Assembly: GCA_027482185.1 (NCBI GenBank)
Contig: JAIXWF010000013.1
Coordinates: 186,001 to 250,000, forward strand
Direction of reading: 5' to 3'
DNA length: 64,000 nucleotides
Source of the DNA: Opitutaceae bacterium
Lineage (GTDB): Bacteria; Verrucomicrobiota; Verrucomicrobiia; Opitutales; Opitutaceae
Position 1 is the stretch's first letter. Each line of letters starts with the position of its first letter. A program made the position numbers and the translations under genes. Below the pieces are notes generated by a model, which was not told the origin of the DNA, searched no databases, and was given only the letters and a program-made list of their open reading frames with translations. Shown here in pieces: positions 45,954-54,084 of the stretch.

Positions 45954-46900
45954 CGGCGCAGGGCCCGCTGCAGGCGGCGGGCAAGTTTCCAGCCCGTGAA
46001 CCGGGCGAGCCGCTCGAAGGCGGGGCCGGACGGCGGCCGCCGCACGCCGGGATCGAGTTCGCGGGCGCGCCGGAGGGCGAGGGCGGTGACGTCGCGGCTA
46101 TCCGGATACGCGGCAAACGCGAGCCGCTGCCAGTAGAGGGCGCAGGCCCGGCGGGCGCGCGGCGAAGTCTCGAGGGCGAGGAGCGTCCCGGTGCTGCGGC
46201 GGCAGACCTCGGCGGCCGATTGCCACGCGGCGGGACTGCGCCGGCCGCTCAGACTGCCGCCGAGATTGGACCGGTACCACGCGAGGGCGTCGGGACAGAA
46301 GCGGACGCCCGCGCTCGCGGCGACGGCGCGGGCAAAGTACTCGCCGTCGTCGTCGAGCGAAAGCGTTTCCAGCCAGGGGCCGGCCCGATCCGCGACCGCG
46401 CGCGGCAGGAGCCAGGCGGCCGGGTGCATCATGCCGCCGGCGGCGAAGGTGGCGACGAGGTAGTCGGCCGGCGCGAAGTCGCCCCAGTTGGGTTCGGGCG
46501 CGGCGCGGAAGGCGGCGGCTTCGTCGCGCGCGCCGGAGAACCGGACCCAGCGGGCCGAGGCGATGTGACGGTCGCCGTCGGCGCGGAGACGCGCGACCTG
46601 GCGGGCGATCTTCTCCGGGTGCAGCAGATCGTCGGCGTCCAGATACTGGAGGTAGGCGCCGCGGGCGACTTCCAGGGCGCGCTGCCGCGCGGCGGCGGCA
46701 CCGCGGTTTGCCTGCCGGATCACGGTCAGGTCCGGGCCGGCCTGCGCTTCGAGGATCGCGCCGCTGCCGTCGGTGGACCCGTCGTCGACGACGATCATTT
46801 CGCACCGCGGCCAGGTTTGGGCGCGCACCGAGGCCAGCGTTGCCGCGAGCCAGGGCGCGGCGTTGTGGCAGGGGATCAGGACTGAAACGAGGTCGGTCAT
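45950..46900 (-). CDS. Glycosyltransferase family 2
   Basis: A 316-residue GT-A fold enzyme: VSVLIPCHNAAPWLAATLAS at the start, MIVVDDGSTDGSGAILEAQA, and LQYLDADDLLHPEKIARQV with the DxDD metal site near residue 88. The stretch LETLSLDDDGEYFARAV is the second acidic motif. It transfers sugars with inversion; the substrate is unknown. The frame is embedded in the overlapping cluster, with ATGA overlaps at both ends. Confidence 0.88.
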   Translation of the reverse strand: MTDLVSVLIPCHNAAPWLAATLASVRAQTWPRCEMIVVDDGSTDGSGAILEAQAGPDLTVIRQANRGAAAARQRALEVARGAYLQYLDADDLLHPEKIARQVARLRADGDRHIASARWVRFSGARDEAAAFRAAPEPNWGDFAPADYLVATFAAGGMMHPAAWLLPRAVADRAGPWLETLSLDDDGEYFARAVAASAGVRFCPDALAWYRSNLGGSLSGRRSPAAWQSAAEVCRRSTGTLLALETSPRARRACALYWQRLAFAAYPDSRDVTALALRRARELDPGVRRPPSGPAFERLARFTGWKLARRLQRALRR

Positions 46901-47709
46901 GCCGGAGTGCACCACCAGTGTTCCTCGTGATCCGTGGCGATCCATTCGCTGCGGTAACCGGCTTCGCGGAGGTAGGCATGCAGCTCCTCCGGACTGGTAC
47001 CGAGCCGGGCGTGGAACTGCGGGTGCGCGCTCAGCAGAACGGCGGGACGCAACTGCCTGAGCACTGCGGCGGCGCCGCGCAGGACCGAAAGCTCGAAACC
47101 TTCGACGTCGATTTTCAGCAGGCGGGCACGGCGCGGATCCGCCGCGGCAAGCAGTCCGTCGAGGCTGTGGCGCGGCACGGCGGCGAAACTCGGGTCGGTG
47201 GTTTCGCGGTAGCCGATCGCATCCGTCACTGCTGGAACGGCCGGGTCGTCCAGCGCCTCGGCTGTCGCGGCCGCCGCGGCGGCGAGGGACGCGGCGCTGC
47301 GGTGCAAGGGGTCGAGAAAGCCATGGATCAACCGGAGCCGTTCCGGCGCAGGGACGAGGGCACACAGCCGGCGGGTGCACTTCAGGCTTACGAGATCGGG
47401 ATCGATACCGAGTGCGGCGGAGGCGGGAAAAAGCGACAGGGCGATCAAGCTGTAGACGGACAGCGAGCAGCCGCAGTCCACCAATTCGCCGTCGGGATGC
47501 TCCCCGAACCAACGGACCATGCGCGCCGCGGCGGGGTTCTCGTAGTCGGCGCGGCCGCCGCCGCGGAAGTAGGCCGGCACGCGCACTGTCTGCCCGCTGA
47601 TCACCGCCTTGGTTCCGACTTCGAACGGGTCAAGCAGCCGGGCGCGGAGTTCCCGGTACATGATTCTGGCCCGGGCAGGAACCTGCAGATGAAACGGAGG
47701 CCGGCTCAT
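46897..47709 (-). CDS. FkbM-family methyltransferase
   Basis: A 270-residue SAM-dependent methyltransferase. Motif I is ELVDCGCSLSVYSLIALSLF (with Cys instead of Ala-Asn, unusual), motif II is LGIDPDLVSLKCTRRL, and the FkbM signature is RLLKIDVEGFELSVLRGAA. The altered motif I may change SAM binding or only reflect drift. A sugar hydroxyl is the likely target. It overlaps the GT2 gene and the upstream transferase-like gene by 4 bases. Confidence 0.78.
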   Translation of the reverse strand: MSRPPFHLQVPARARIMYRELRARLLDPFEVGTKAVISGQTVRVPAYFRGGGRADYENPAAARMVRWFGEHPDGELVDCGCSLSVYSLIALSLFPASAALGIDPDLVSLKCTRRLCALVPAPERLRLIHGFLDPLHRSAASLAAAAAATAEALDDPAVPAVTDAIGYRETTDPSFAAVPRHSLDGLLAAADPRRARLLKIDVEGFELSVLRGAAAVLRQLRPAVLLSAHPQFHARLGTSPEELHAYLREAGYRSEWIATDHEEHWWCTPA

Positions 47710-48725
47710 GCGCGTTTGGGCAAACCCGCGAGGACTTGGCGCCAGCCGTAGCGCATCATCGTCAGTTGCGAACGGTCGACGTAGTGGAGGGCGGTGTGTT
47801 CGGCGCGGCGGGCCTGTTCGGGCGTCGGATAGACGAGGTAGTCGGAGCCGAGCGCTTTGGCGCCGAAGCGGCCCATCAGCACGGCCATGAGCGCCTGTTC
47901 CAAATAGTAGGAAAAGCCGTGGCGGAAAAGCAGGACGCGGGCGCAGTGTTCGACAAAGTCCCAATCGATCATTTCGGCCCGGACGTGGCAGAGGCCGACG
48001 TTGATCTGCGGATGCACAGGGGCGCCGGCGAGGGTGGCGAGCGTTTCCAGCGGGGCGCCGTAGGACTGCATGCAGTCCTCCATGAAGCACCACTCGCCGG
48101 CGGCGATGAATTCGAGGAGCTGCGTCGGCGGCCGGAAAAAGAACACGTCCGAATCGAGGACGAGGCGCCAACCGGGGCCGGCGGTCTGGATGTCGGTCAG
48201 CTTGCGCAGGTGGATGTAGCCGAGGCGGATTTTCCTCAGAAAAGGGAAGCGGTCCTCCGGCAGGTGCGTCTCGAGATTGGCTGCCACGGCCGCCTTCGGG
48301 ATCACCGTGGCGCCGGGAAAGATCCGGTGCAGGGTGGCGAGATCGTCCGCCCCGAGGGAACCGTCGTCGCACAGCACGGGTTGCACAGGCCGGCCCGCCT
48401 GCGTCTGCAGCGACAGCGCGGACATCAGGGTGAGCGGAAGGTAGCGTTTCCCTGTCAGGTAGTGGACCGGCAGGGCCGCGCCGGCCGGCGCCGGCGGGGC
48501 AGTCAGGCCGGCGACCGCCTCGGCCATGCCTTTCCGGCCGCGCCACAGGTGCCAGTGCCAGACGGCGCCGTCGCGCGCGACCTGGCGCGGGTAGTGCCAA
48601 AGCAAATACACGATGCGCCCGGGGGTCAGGGGCGGGCGGCGGCGTTTCGGCGCCGGGATCCGGGCGGCCGCGGCGGCGACGTCCGCGGCGGACAGGGGCA
48701 GGGGGAAGGGCGCGATTCGGTTCAC
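47706..48725 (-). CDS. Putative GT-A glycosyltransferase, family unassigned
   Basis: A 339-residue soluble protein. VHYLTGKRYLPLTLMSALSL, PVLCDDGSLGADDLATLHRI and WRLVLDSDVFFFRPPTQLL form a GT-A-like fold with a DxD (D-S-D). The pattern is close in kind to GT8 or nucleotide-diphospho-sugar transferases but not a clear member. It starts with GTG at 48725 (VNRIAPFPLPL), overlapping the FkbM gene upstream by GTGA. Homologs would be sought in other EPS loci. Confidence 0.6.
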   Translation of the reverse strand: MNRIAPFPLPLSAADVAAAAARIPAPKRRRPPLTPGRIVYLLWHYPRQVARDGAVWHWHLWRGRKGMAEAVAGLTAPPAPAGAALPVHYLTGKRYLPLTLMSALSLQTQAGRPVQPVLCDDGSLGADDLATLHRIFPGATVIPKAAVAANLETHLPEDRFPFLRKIRLGYIHLRKLTDIQTAGPGWRLVLDSDVFFFRPPTQLLEFIAAGEWCFMEDCMQSYGAPLETLATLAGAPVHPQINVGLCHVRAEMIDWDFVEHCARVLLFRHGFSYYLEQALMAVLMGRFGAKALGSDYLVYPTPEQARRAEHTALHYVDRSQLTMMRYGWRQVLAGLPKRA

Positions 48726-49516
48726 GGAGGCGGGTGGCGGAGCGCGAGCAGCGCGTAGGGGATGCCTGCGGCGGGCAGCAGCGTGCGGGCGTCGTAGAAC
48801 GCGAAGCCGTGCCCGCGGAGGAAGGCGGCGACTTGCTCGCTGTCGGCGGCGCCGTCGAGGAAGACGGCCCGGACCCGGCCCGCCGCGAAGAGGCCGGCGG
48901 CACCGTGCAGGACGGCCAGCTCCTGGCCTTCGACGTCGATCTTCAGGACGAGGTTGCGGCCGACGAGACCGACGGCGTCGAGCGGCCGGCAGCGCACCTT
49001 GAACGTATCGTCCAATTGGTAGCGCGTCACGAGATCGCGGCGCGTGGAAACGTGCGACACGGCGCCGCGGGCGAATTCGAGTTCGGTTTCGCGGTCGCCG
49101 ACGGCATGGGCGAAGACCTCGACCTTCGTGCCGGCGAGGGTCGCCGCGAGGCGCCGCGCCGTGTCCGGGTCGGCTTCGAAAGCGTAGAACCGGAGTTCGG
49201 GGCGGAGGACCGAGAAGCGATGGAGAATCTTGGCGTAGATGCCGACGTTGGCGCCGACGTCGACGAAGGCGTCGGCCTCCGGCAGCAGGCCGGCGAGGGC
49301 GAGAAGGGCGGCGACCTCGTCGTTGAGAAACGAACTGCGCGCGATCATGCGCGAGGCGCGCAGGTAGCCGTGTTCGCGGACGGTGTTCACGCGCACCGGC
49401 GTGTGCAGGAGCAGGACGTCGGTGTCGCGGTCGCCCTCGAGCAGCCGGGTGAGCCAGCGCCGCACCCGCGGTTGCTTGAGCAGCAGCCGGTCGACCAGCC
49501 AGCCGCGGAGGCTCAT
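48722..49516 (-). CDS. FkbM-family methyltransferase
   Basis: A 264-residue enzyme. Motif I is AFVDVGANVGIYAKILHRFS, motif II is FYAFEADPDTARRLAATL, and the C-terminal signature is LVLKIDVEGQELAVLHGAAG. All catalytic landmarks are intact. It is expected to methylate a sugar hydroxyl. The ATG at 49516 (MSLRGWLVD) is chosen; the frame is open further upstream, to a start at 49585 that would overlap the stop of the upstream GT2 gene. The 40-base spacing to that gene is among the larger gaps in the operon. Confidence 0.84.
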   Translation of the reverse strand: MSLRGWLVDRLLLKQPRVRRWLTRLLEGDRDTDVLLLHTPVRVNTVREHGYLRASRMIARSSFLNDEVAALLALAGLLPEADAFVDVGANVGIYAKILHRFSVLRPELRFYAFEADPDTARRLAATLAGTKVEVFAHAVGDRETELEFARGAVSHVSTRRDLVTRYQLDDTFKVRCRPLDAVGLVGRNLVLKIDVEGQELAVLHGAAGLFAAGRVRAVFLDGAADSEQVAAFLRGHGFAFYDARTLLPAAGIPYALLALRHPPP

Positions 49517-49556
49517 GCGATGACGCACGGCGGCGTCGGAGGCTGGACGGGGTGTT

Positions 49557-50570
49557 TCATCGGAGTTTGGCAACGAAGGCCGCATACGCGGTTTCGTCGA
49601 AGGTGCGGCAGGAGGCGTAGCGGTGCCCGCGCCAGAACCGGAGGAGCCGGGCGGCGGACTCCGCGCCGAGCAACCCGGCGAGGCGGGCGAAGTTGCGCTC
49701 GCCGAGCCGCGCGACCGGCCCGCGCGGGGTCTGCCGCCAGAGCGCGAGGAGGCGGGCGCCGAAGCGCGGCGCGAAATCCCGCGGCAGTTTGCGCCAGCTT
49801 ACGAAAGCGCATTCGCCCACGGCGGTGCGGGCCGCGGCGGTCGCGGGATTCGCCGGGCAGGCGGCGAGAAAATCCTCCATCAGGCGGAGGGAGGCGTAAC
49901 CCAGATTTTCCCAGTGGCCGCTGTAGCGGCCTTCGTCGTGGAGGCCGATGGCGGTGAGCGGCGCGTCGACTTTGACGACCCGCGCGGGATGCAGGAGCAG
50001 ATTGAAGTAGATCCACACGTCGCCGACGGGATCGTAGTCGCGGCGCATCGGGACGAGCGGCGCCTTCAGGTGGCGGAGCAGGTAGTCGCGGCGGTAGACC
50101 GGATTGTGCGGCGCCGGCTGCACCCGCAGGAAAAAATCGACGGCGTCCGGGGCCGCGGCCATGGCGGCGCCGGGGGCAAAGACGGGTTCGCCGTCGGGCC
50201 CGAGGCGATAGACTGCCATGTCCGAATACGAAATGTCGGCGCCGGCGGCGCGCATGGCTGCCGTCTGGCGGACAAGTTTTTCGGGATGGATGATGTCGTC
50301 CGAATCGAGGAACAGCACGAACTCGCCCTTCGCGGCGAGGAGGCCGGTGTGGCGTGCGACCATGGAGCCGGCATTGGTTTGCCGGAGCCAGACGACGGGA
50401 AACGCGAGTTCCGGCGCGAGGAGATCCTGCAAGGGCGGACTTGAACCGTCGTCGACGAGCAAGATCTCCGCGGGCAAAGCCGCGGCGGCCCGGGCGGCGG
50501 TCCGGAGCGTGAGCCGGAGCGGCTCGATCCGGTTGTACGCCGGGATCACGATGGAAACGACCGGGCTCAT
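49557..50570 (-). CDS. Glycosyltransferase family 2
   Basis: A 337-residue GT-A fold enzyme: VSIVIPAYNRIEPLRLTLRT, ILLVDDGSSPPLQDLLAP, and EFVLFLDSDDIIHPEKLVR with the DxDD site near residue 90. The later stretch YRRDYLLRHLKAP and DPVGDVWIYFN complete the pattern. It transfers a sugar from a nucleotide donor; the acceptor is unknown. ATGA overlap with the upstream GT2 gene. Confidence 0.88.
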   Translation of the reverse strand: MSPVVSIVIPAYNRIEPLRLTLRTAARAAAALPAEILLVDDGSSPPLQDLLAPELAFPVVWLRQTNAGSMVARHTGLLAAKGEFVLFLDSDDIIHPEKLVRQTAAMRAAGADISYSDMAVYRLGPDGEPVFAPGAAMAAAPDAVDFFLRVQPAPHNPVYRRDYLLRHLKAPLVPMRRDYDPVGDVWIYFNLLLHPARVVKVDAPLTAIGLHDEGRYSGHWENLGYASLRLMEDFLAACPANPATAAARTAVGECAFVSWRKLPRDFAPRFGARLLALWRQTPRGPVARLGERNFARLAGLLGAESAARLLRFWRGHRYASCRTFDETAYAAFVAKLR

Positions 50571-51490
50571 GCGGCGACGCGGCCTTCGAAATGGCCGCAG
50601 GCCCCTTGCCAACGGATCCGTGCGGCGGGGGAGGACCAGGCGCGATGCGTGACCCACGCCTTGGCTTGGCGCAGCGGGACCGTCCAGGCGGCGATCGGCG
50701 GCCAAGGGTTGGCGCGGTGCCGGCGGAGGACCTGCATCCACGATTTCTGGATGCCGCGGTTCAGGCGCGCGAGGTAATCCGGGACGAGGCGTTCCGCCGG
50801 GATGAGATGGGTCAGGCGCAGGGTCGGGACATAGGCGACGCTCCAGCCCGTGCCGAGCAGCGTCAGGACGATGTCGTTGTCCCCGCCGGACGTGAGTTCC
50901 GTGCCGCGGCGGTCGGACAGGCCCGGAGCGGATTCGTCCAGCCAAGTCCGGGCCGCCGCCAGCCGGAGCACCATGCCGGCGCCGACCGGGGCCGCGGCGG
51001 CGGGATAGTGCCGGAGATCGTCGCCGGCGGAGAACGGCGGCGCGACCACCTGGGTTGCGCCCGGATCGCGGAGGGCCAGGAGCGGCAGGAACTCAGATTG
51101 CCAGGCTGCCGGCGGCGATTCGAATTCCGGCAAACAGCGGCCGCCGGCCGCCCCGACGCGGGGGTGGGCGCGCATGAACTCCACGGCCTGCGCGAGGTAG
51201 TCGGGGGCGAGGACATTGTCGTCGTCGACGAGCACCGCGAAGTCGCCCGCGGCAATTCCGAGTCCGCGCCGGCGGGCGGACGTCAATCCCGGTTCCGGGG
51301 CGGCAACGAGGCGGGTGGCCGCCGGGCGCACCGGCGGGAGATCGGAGAGGCGGAGTGCCGGGACGGAGGCGTTGTCGACCACGACCGTTTCCCAAAGCTC
51401 GGCCGGCAGCGTTTGCGCGGCGAGGCCCGCGAGCGTGCGCCGCAACCGTTCGGGATGCGGGTTCAGCGTCGGAATCAGGACGGTCAGCAC
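50567..51490 (-). CDS. Glycosyltransferase family 2
   Basis: A 307-residue GT-A fold enzyme: LTVLIPTLNPHPERLRRTLA, TVVVDNASVPALRLSDLP, DFAVLVDDDNVLAPDYLA with a D-D-D metal site near residue 88, and SGGDNDIVLTLLGTGWSVAY as a second acidic block. The acceptor region is LIPAERLVPDYLARLN. Start GTG at 51490 chosen (VLTVLIPTLNP). The upstream membrane protein gene ends 16 bases before. Confidence 0.87.
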   Translation of the reverse strand: MLTVLIPTLNPHPERLRRTLAGLAAQTLPAELWETVVVDNASVPALRLSDLPPVRPAATRLVAAPEPGLTSARRRGLGIAAGDFAVLVDDDNVLAPDYLAQAVEFMRAHPRVGAAGGRCLPEFESPPAAWQSEFLPLLALRDPGATQVVAPPFSAGDDLRHYPAAAAPVGAGMVLRLAAARTWLDESAPGLSDRRGTELTSGGDNDIVLTLLGTGWSVAYVPTLRLTHLIPAERLVPDYLARLNRGIQKSWMQVLRRHRANPWPPIAAWTVPLRQAKAWVTHRAWSSPAARIRWQGACGHFEGRVAA

Positions 51491-51506
51491 GGGCGGCGGA
51501 GAAGGT

Positions 51507-52787
51507 TCACGAATTGTACCAGCTGCGCAGCAGCCCGAGGCTCGCGGTGTTCGAGACCTTGGCGGACGCGAAGAGCAGGCTCCAGGCGCCGGCCAGAACG
51601 AGGCGCAGGGTGGGATTGGCGCGGCCGGAAAAATACCGCACCGTGGCGAAAATCAGCAAGGCGAGGAGACTGGCGTAAACATAGAAACCGTAGAGATACG
51701 GCCAGGTGCGGTGCCACGACCAGATTTGGTACTTCACGGTCACGCTGATCATGAGATTGGGCAGCAGACAAACGGCGAAGGTGCAGGCAAGGAGCGGCCA
51801 GGTCACGGCCGCGGCCGCGCGGGAGCGGACCAGATGCAGCAGGAAGACGGCGGCCTGGGCCGCGGCGAGCAGGTAGGCGTGCCACGCCGTGGCAGCAGCG
51901 GCTTGGCCGAGAGCGGCGGCGGATTTGTGCCAGGAACCGACGGCGTCGGGGTAGGTCCGGTTGATCGCCAGTTCGAAACCCGGAAAGGCGGCGGCGGTTT
52001 GCCGGAACAGGCAATTGAGGGCTTCGAGGATATCCGGAGAGAAACTCGTCCCGCCGTATTCGGATTTCTGCCACAGCGCGAAGAACACATAGACGGCGGT
52101 GTAGCCCATTGCCGCGGTCGCAGGCGCGAGCAGGCTGCGCCACGCTTTCGGCCATGTCCGGCCCTCGTGCCGCGCGAGACCGAGGAAAACCGGCAGGTAG
52201 CAGAGGAACGCTTCCGAGGTCAGGCAGGCGGCCAGGAACAGGATGCCGGCAACGGCGGCCGCGGCGGCCCGCCCGCGCCGCAGGTAGGAAAGGTGCAGGT
52301 GCAAGCCGCCGAGGAGCGCGCTGAAACCGATCCATTTGTCGGGGTAGGAAAGGACAGCGTAGTGCGTGGTCGGCAGATGCAGGGCGGCCAGCAGCGCGAC
52401 CACCAGGGCGGAGCCGACCGCGGAGTCGCGCATCAGCCGGCGGACGAGGGCCGCGCAGAGCACGACCTGCAGCAGCAAGGCGGCCGTCCGGATCAGGCTG
52501 AACGTGAAGGCGTCCGTGATTTCGTAGAGATGTCCGCCGGCGAGATAGACAGGCGTGAGCAGGTAGAACCGCGCCTCGGAATCGGCGTGGTGGAGCCCGT
52601 ACGCGATCGGGTCGCCGGACGTGGCCAGGATTTGGCTGATGACGTCGTCGACGTTCGCGAGGCGCACGGGCATCGTGACGGCCAGAAACTGGGCCGCCGA
52701 CCAAATGACTACGAGCCAGGTCAGGAGGCGGAGCAGCGCGCTGGAAACCGGCGGGACCGGGGCAGCGGAGGCAGGCGCGGGCGGCAT
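51507..52787 (-). CDS. Polytopic membrane protein, possible GT-C glycosyltransferase
   Basis: A 426-residue protein with about 10 membrane segments. The first outside loop, LANVDDVISQILATSGDP followed by AYGLHHADSEARFYLLTP, has several acidic residues, as in GT-C transferases, but no family is clear. It could equally be a Wzx/Wzy-type or hypothetical EPS protein. The ATG at 52787 shares its A with the TGA of the upstream acetyltransferase; a GTG directly before it (52790) would make the usual 4-base overlap. Confidence 0.5.
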   Translation of the reverse strand: MPPAPASAAPVPPVSSALLRLLTWLVVIWSAAQFLAVTMPVRLANVDDVISQILATSGDPIAYGLHHADSEARFYLLTPVYLAGGHLYEITDAFTFSLIRTAALLLQVVLCAALVRRLMRDSAVGSALVVALLAALHLPTTHYAVLSYPDKWIGFSALLGGLHLHLSYLRRGRAAAAAVAGILFLAACLTSEAFLCYLPVFLGLARHEGRTWPKAWRSLLAPATAAMGYTAVYVFFALWQKSEYGGTSFSPDILEALNCLFRQTAAAFPGFELAINRTYPDAVGSWHKSAAALGQAAAATAWHAYLLAAAQAAVFLLHLVRSRAAAAVTWPLLACTFAVCLLPNLMISVTVKYQIWSWHRTWPYLYGFYVYASLLALLIFATVRYFSGRANPTLRLVLAGAWSLLFASAKVSNTASLGLLRSWYNS

Positions 52788-53356
52788 CACGGCGTGGGTT
52801 TCGCGCCCGCGGGCGGTCGGGTCCCGACGACCCGCGCCGGCACACCGACCGCAATGGCGCCGGGCGGCAAGTCCCGGCTGACGACGGCCCCCGCGCCGAC
52901 GACGCAACCGTCGCCGACCGTGACGCCGCCAAGGATCGTCGCGTGGGCGCCGATCCAGACATCCCGGCCGATCCGGGTCGGCCGCAATTCGTCCGGTTCA
53001 AATTGGATCGGGCGATCCAACGGCGGCAACGCGTGGTTGGAGGACACGATTACCGCATGCATCGCGATGAGACAGTTGTCGCCGACGGTGACGCCGCCGT
53101 GTCCGTAGATGACGGCATAGGGACCGAGAAACACATTGGTCCCGAGGACGACGTCGCCGCCCCACGATTCGATCACGACGCCGGGCGAGATCATGGCGCG
53201 CGGACCGATGGCCACCCGGCCGGCGGCGGAGCGCGAACGAACGAGCCGGATGCTCGTCCCGTGCAGGATATAGAGCGGCGGCGAGAGTTCGATTCCGGAG
53301 CGCCGGAGCCAGGCGGCGCGGACCCGGGTGGCCCAGCGATTCAGCAGCGAGCGCAT
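52787..53356 (-). CDS. Hexapeptide-repeat O-acetyltransferase (left-handed beta-helix)
   Basis: A 189-residue LbH acyltransferase. Repeats run from VAIGPRAMISPGVVIES through VVLGTNVFLGPYAVIYGHGG to VWIGAHATILGGVTVGDGCV and AVVSRDLPPGAIAVGVPARV. Catalytic His lies in SSNHALPPLDRPIQ, typical of maltose/galactoside/WbbJ-type acetyltransferases. It probably acetylates a sugar using acetyl-CoA. It starts 3 bases after the methyltransferase gene stop. Confidence 0.88.
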   Translation of the reverse strand: MRSLLNRWATRVRAAWLRRSGIELSPPLYILHGTSIRLVRSRSAAGRVAIGPRAMISPGVVIESWGGDVVLGTNVFLGPYAVIYGHGGVTVGDNCLIAMHAVIVSSNHALPPLDRPIQFEPDELRPTRIGRDVWIGAHATILGGVTVGDGCVVGAGAVVSRDLPPGAIAVGVPARVVGTRPPAGAKPTP

Positions 53357-53359
53357 CGG

Positions 53360-54079
53360 TCAGAAGCGGGCGTAGAAGTCGTGGGCGGGTTCCCACGCTT
53401 CGAGTTTCCGGAAGTAGCGGTCCTGCCGCTGCAGGAAGTATTCGCCGACGCGGCCGTGACGGATCGCACTCAGCAGGGAACGCAGGCCGTGGGGCCGCGC
53501 GTACGCCTTGGGCAAGCCGACACCGAACTCGGCGTAGCGGCGATGGGAAAGCACGAAGTCGATCGCCTTGGCGACGGCCGGCCAACCGCAGTCGTTGAAG
53601 GCGACGACGCCGTCCTTCGGAGTCATTTTGTCGAGATACCAGAAGTCGACGAGCGCGTAGTCGAAGGTGTGCCAACCGTCGATGTACGATAGATCGACCT
53701 TGGTCCCGGCTTCGAGCAGACGGGGCAGCGCGAGGTAGTCGGGTTCCTCCATCACTGTGTGCCGGTGCGCGAGGCCGGCCCGTTTCACCGCCGTGCGGCC
53801 GGAGTCCCGCCACTGGGTGCTTTGGTTCGGGTCGACGGAGATGAGCCGGCCGGCGCCGTTTGCCTCGAGAGCGGAAAGGATGGCCAAGGTCGAGATGCCG
53901 TTGGCCATGCCGACTTCGACCACGACGGCAGGCCGGAGCGAGGTGACTTGGCGGAAAAGGGCCTCGGCCGAAGTGCCGTCGAGGAAGGAACTCAGCGCGA
54001 TGGACTCGCCGTTGCCGGCAACTGTCCGGCCGGTGGCCAGCATTTCGCGGAGGGTGGGGTTGCGTTCGATCAGGTTCAC
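53360..54079 (-). CDS. Class I SAM-dependent methyltransferase (Methyltransf_24 type)
   Basis: A 239-residue methyltransferase. SAM motif I is VVVEVGMANGISTLAILSAL, motif II is RLISVDPNQSTQWRD, and KVDLSYIDGWHTFDYALVDF then DGVVAFNDCGWPAV give the D-G-x-H and post-motif blocks of the Methyltransf_24 group, which is frequent in EPS and cephalosporin-hydroxylase-like loci. The GTG at 54079 is 5 bases after the GT4 stop; no ATG is available there. Substrate unknown, presumably a sugar. Confidence 0.8.
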   Translation of the reverse strand: MNLIERNPTLREMLATGRTVAGNGESIALSSFLDGTSAEALFRQVTSLRPAVVVEVGMANGISTLAILSALEANGAGRLISVDPNQSTQWRDSGRTAVKRAGLAHRHTVMEEPDYLALPRLLEAGTKVDLSYIDGWHTFDYALVDFWYLDKMTPKDGVVAFNDCGWPAVAKAIDFVLSHRRYAEFGVGLPKAYARPHGLRSLLSAIRHGRVGEYFLQRQDRYFRKLEAWEPAHDFYARF

Positions 54080-54084
54080 CGAAG

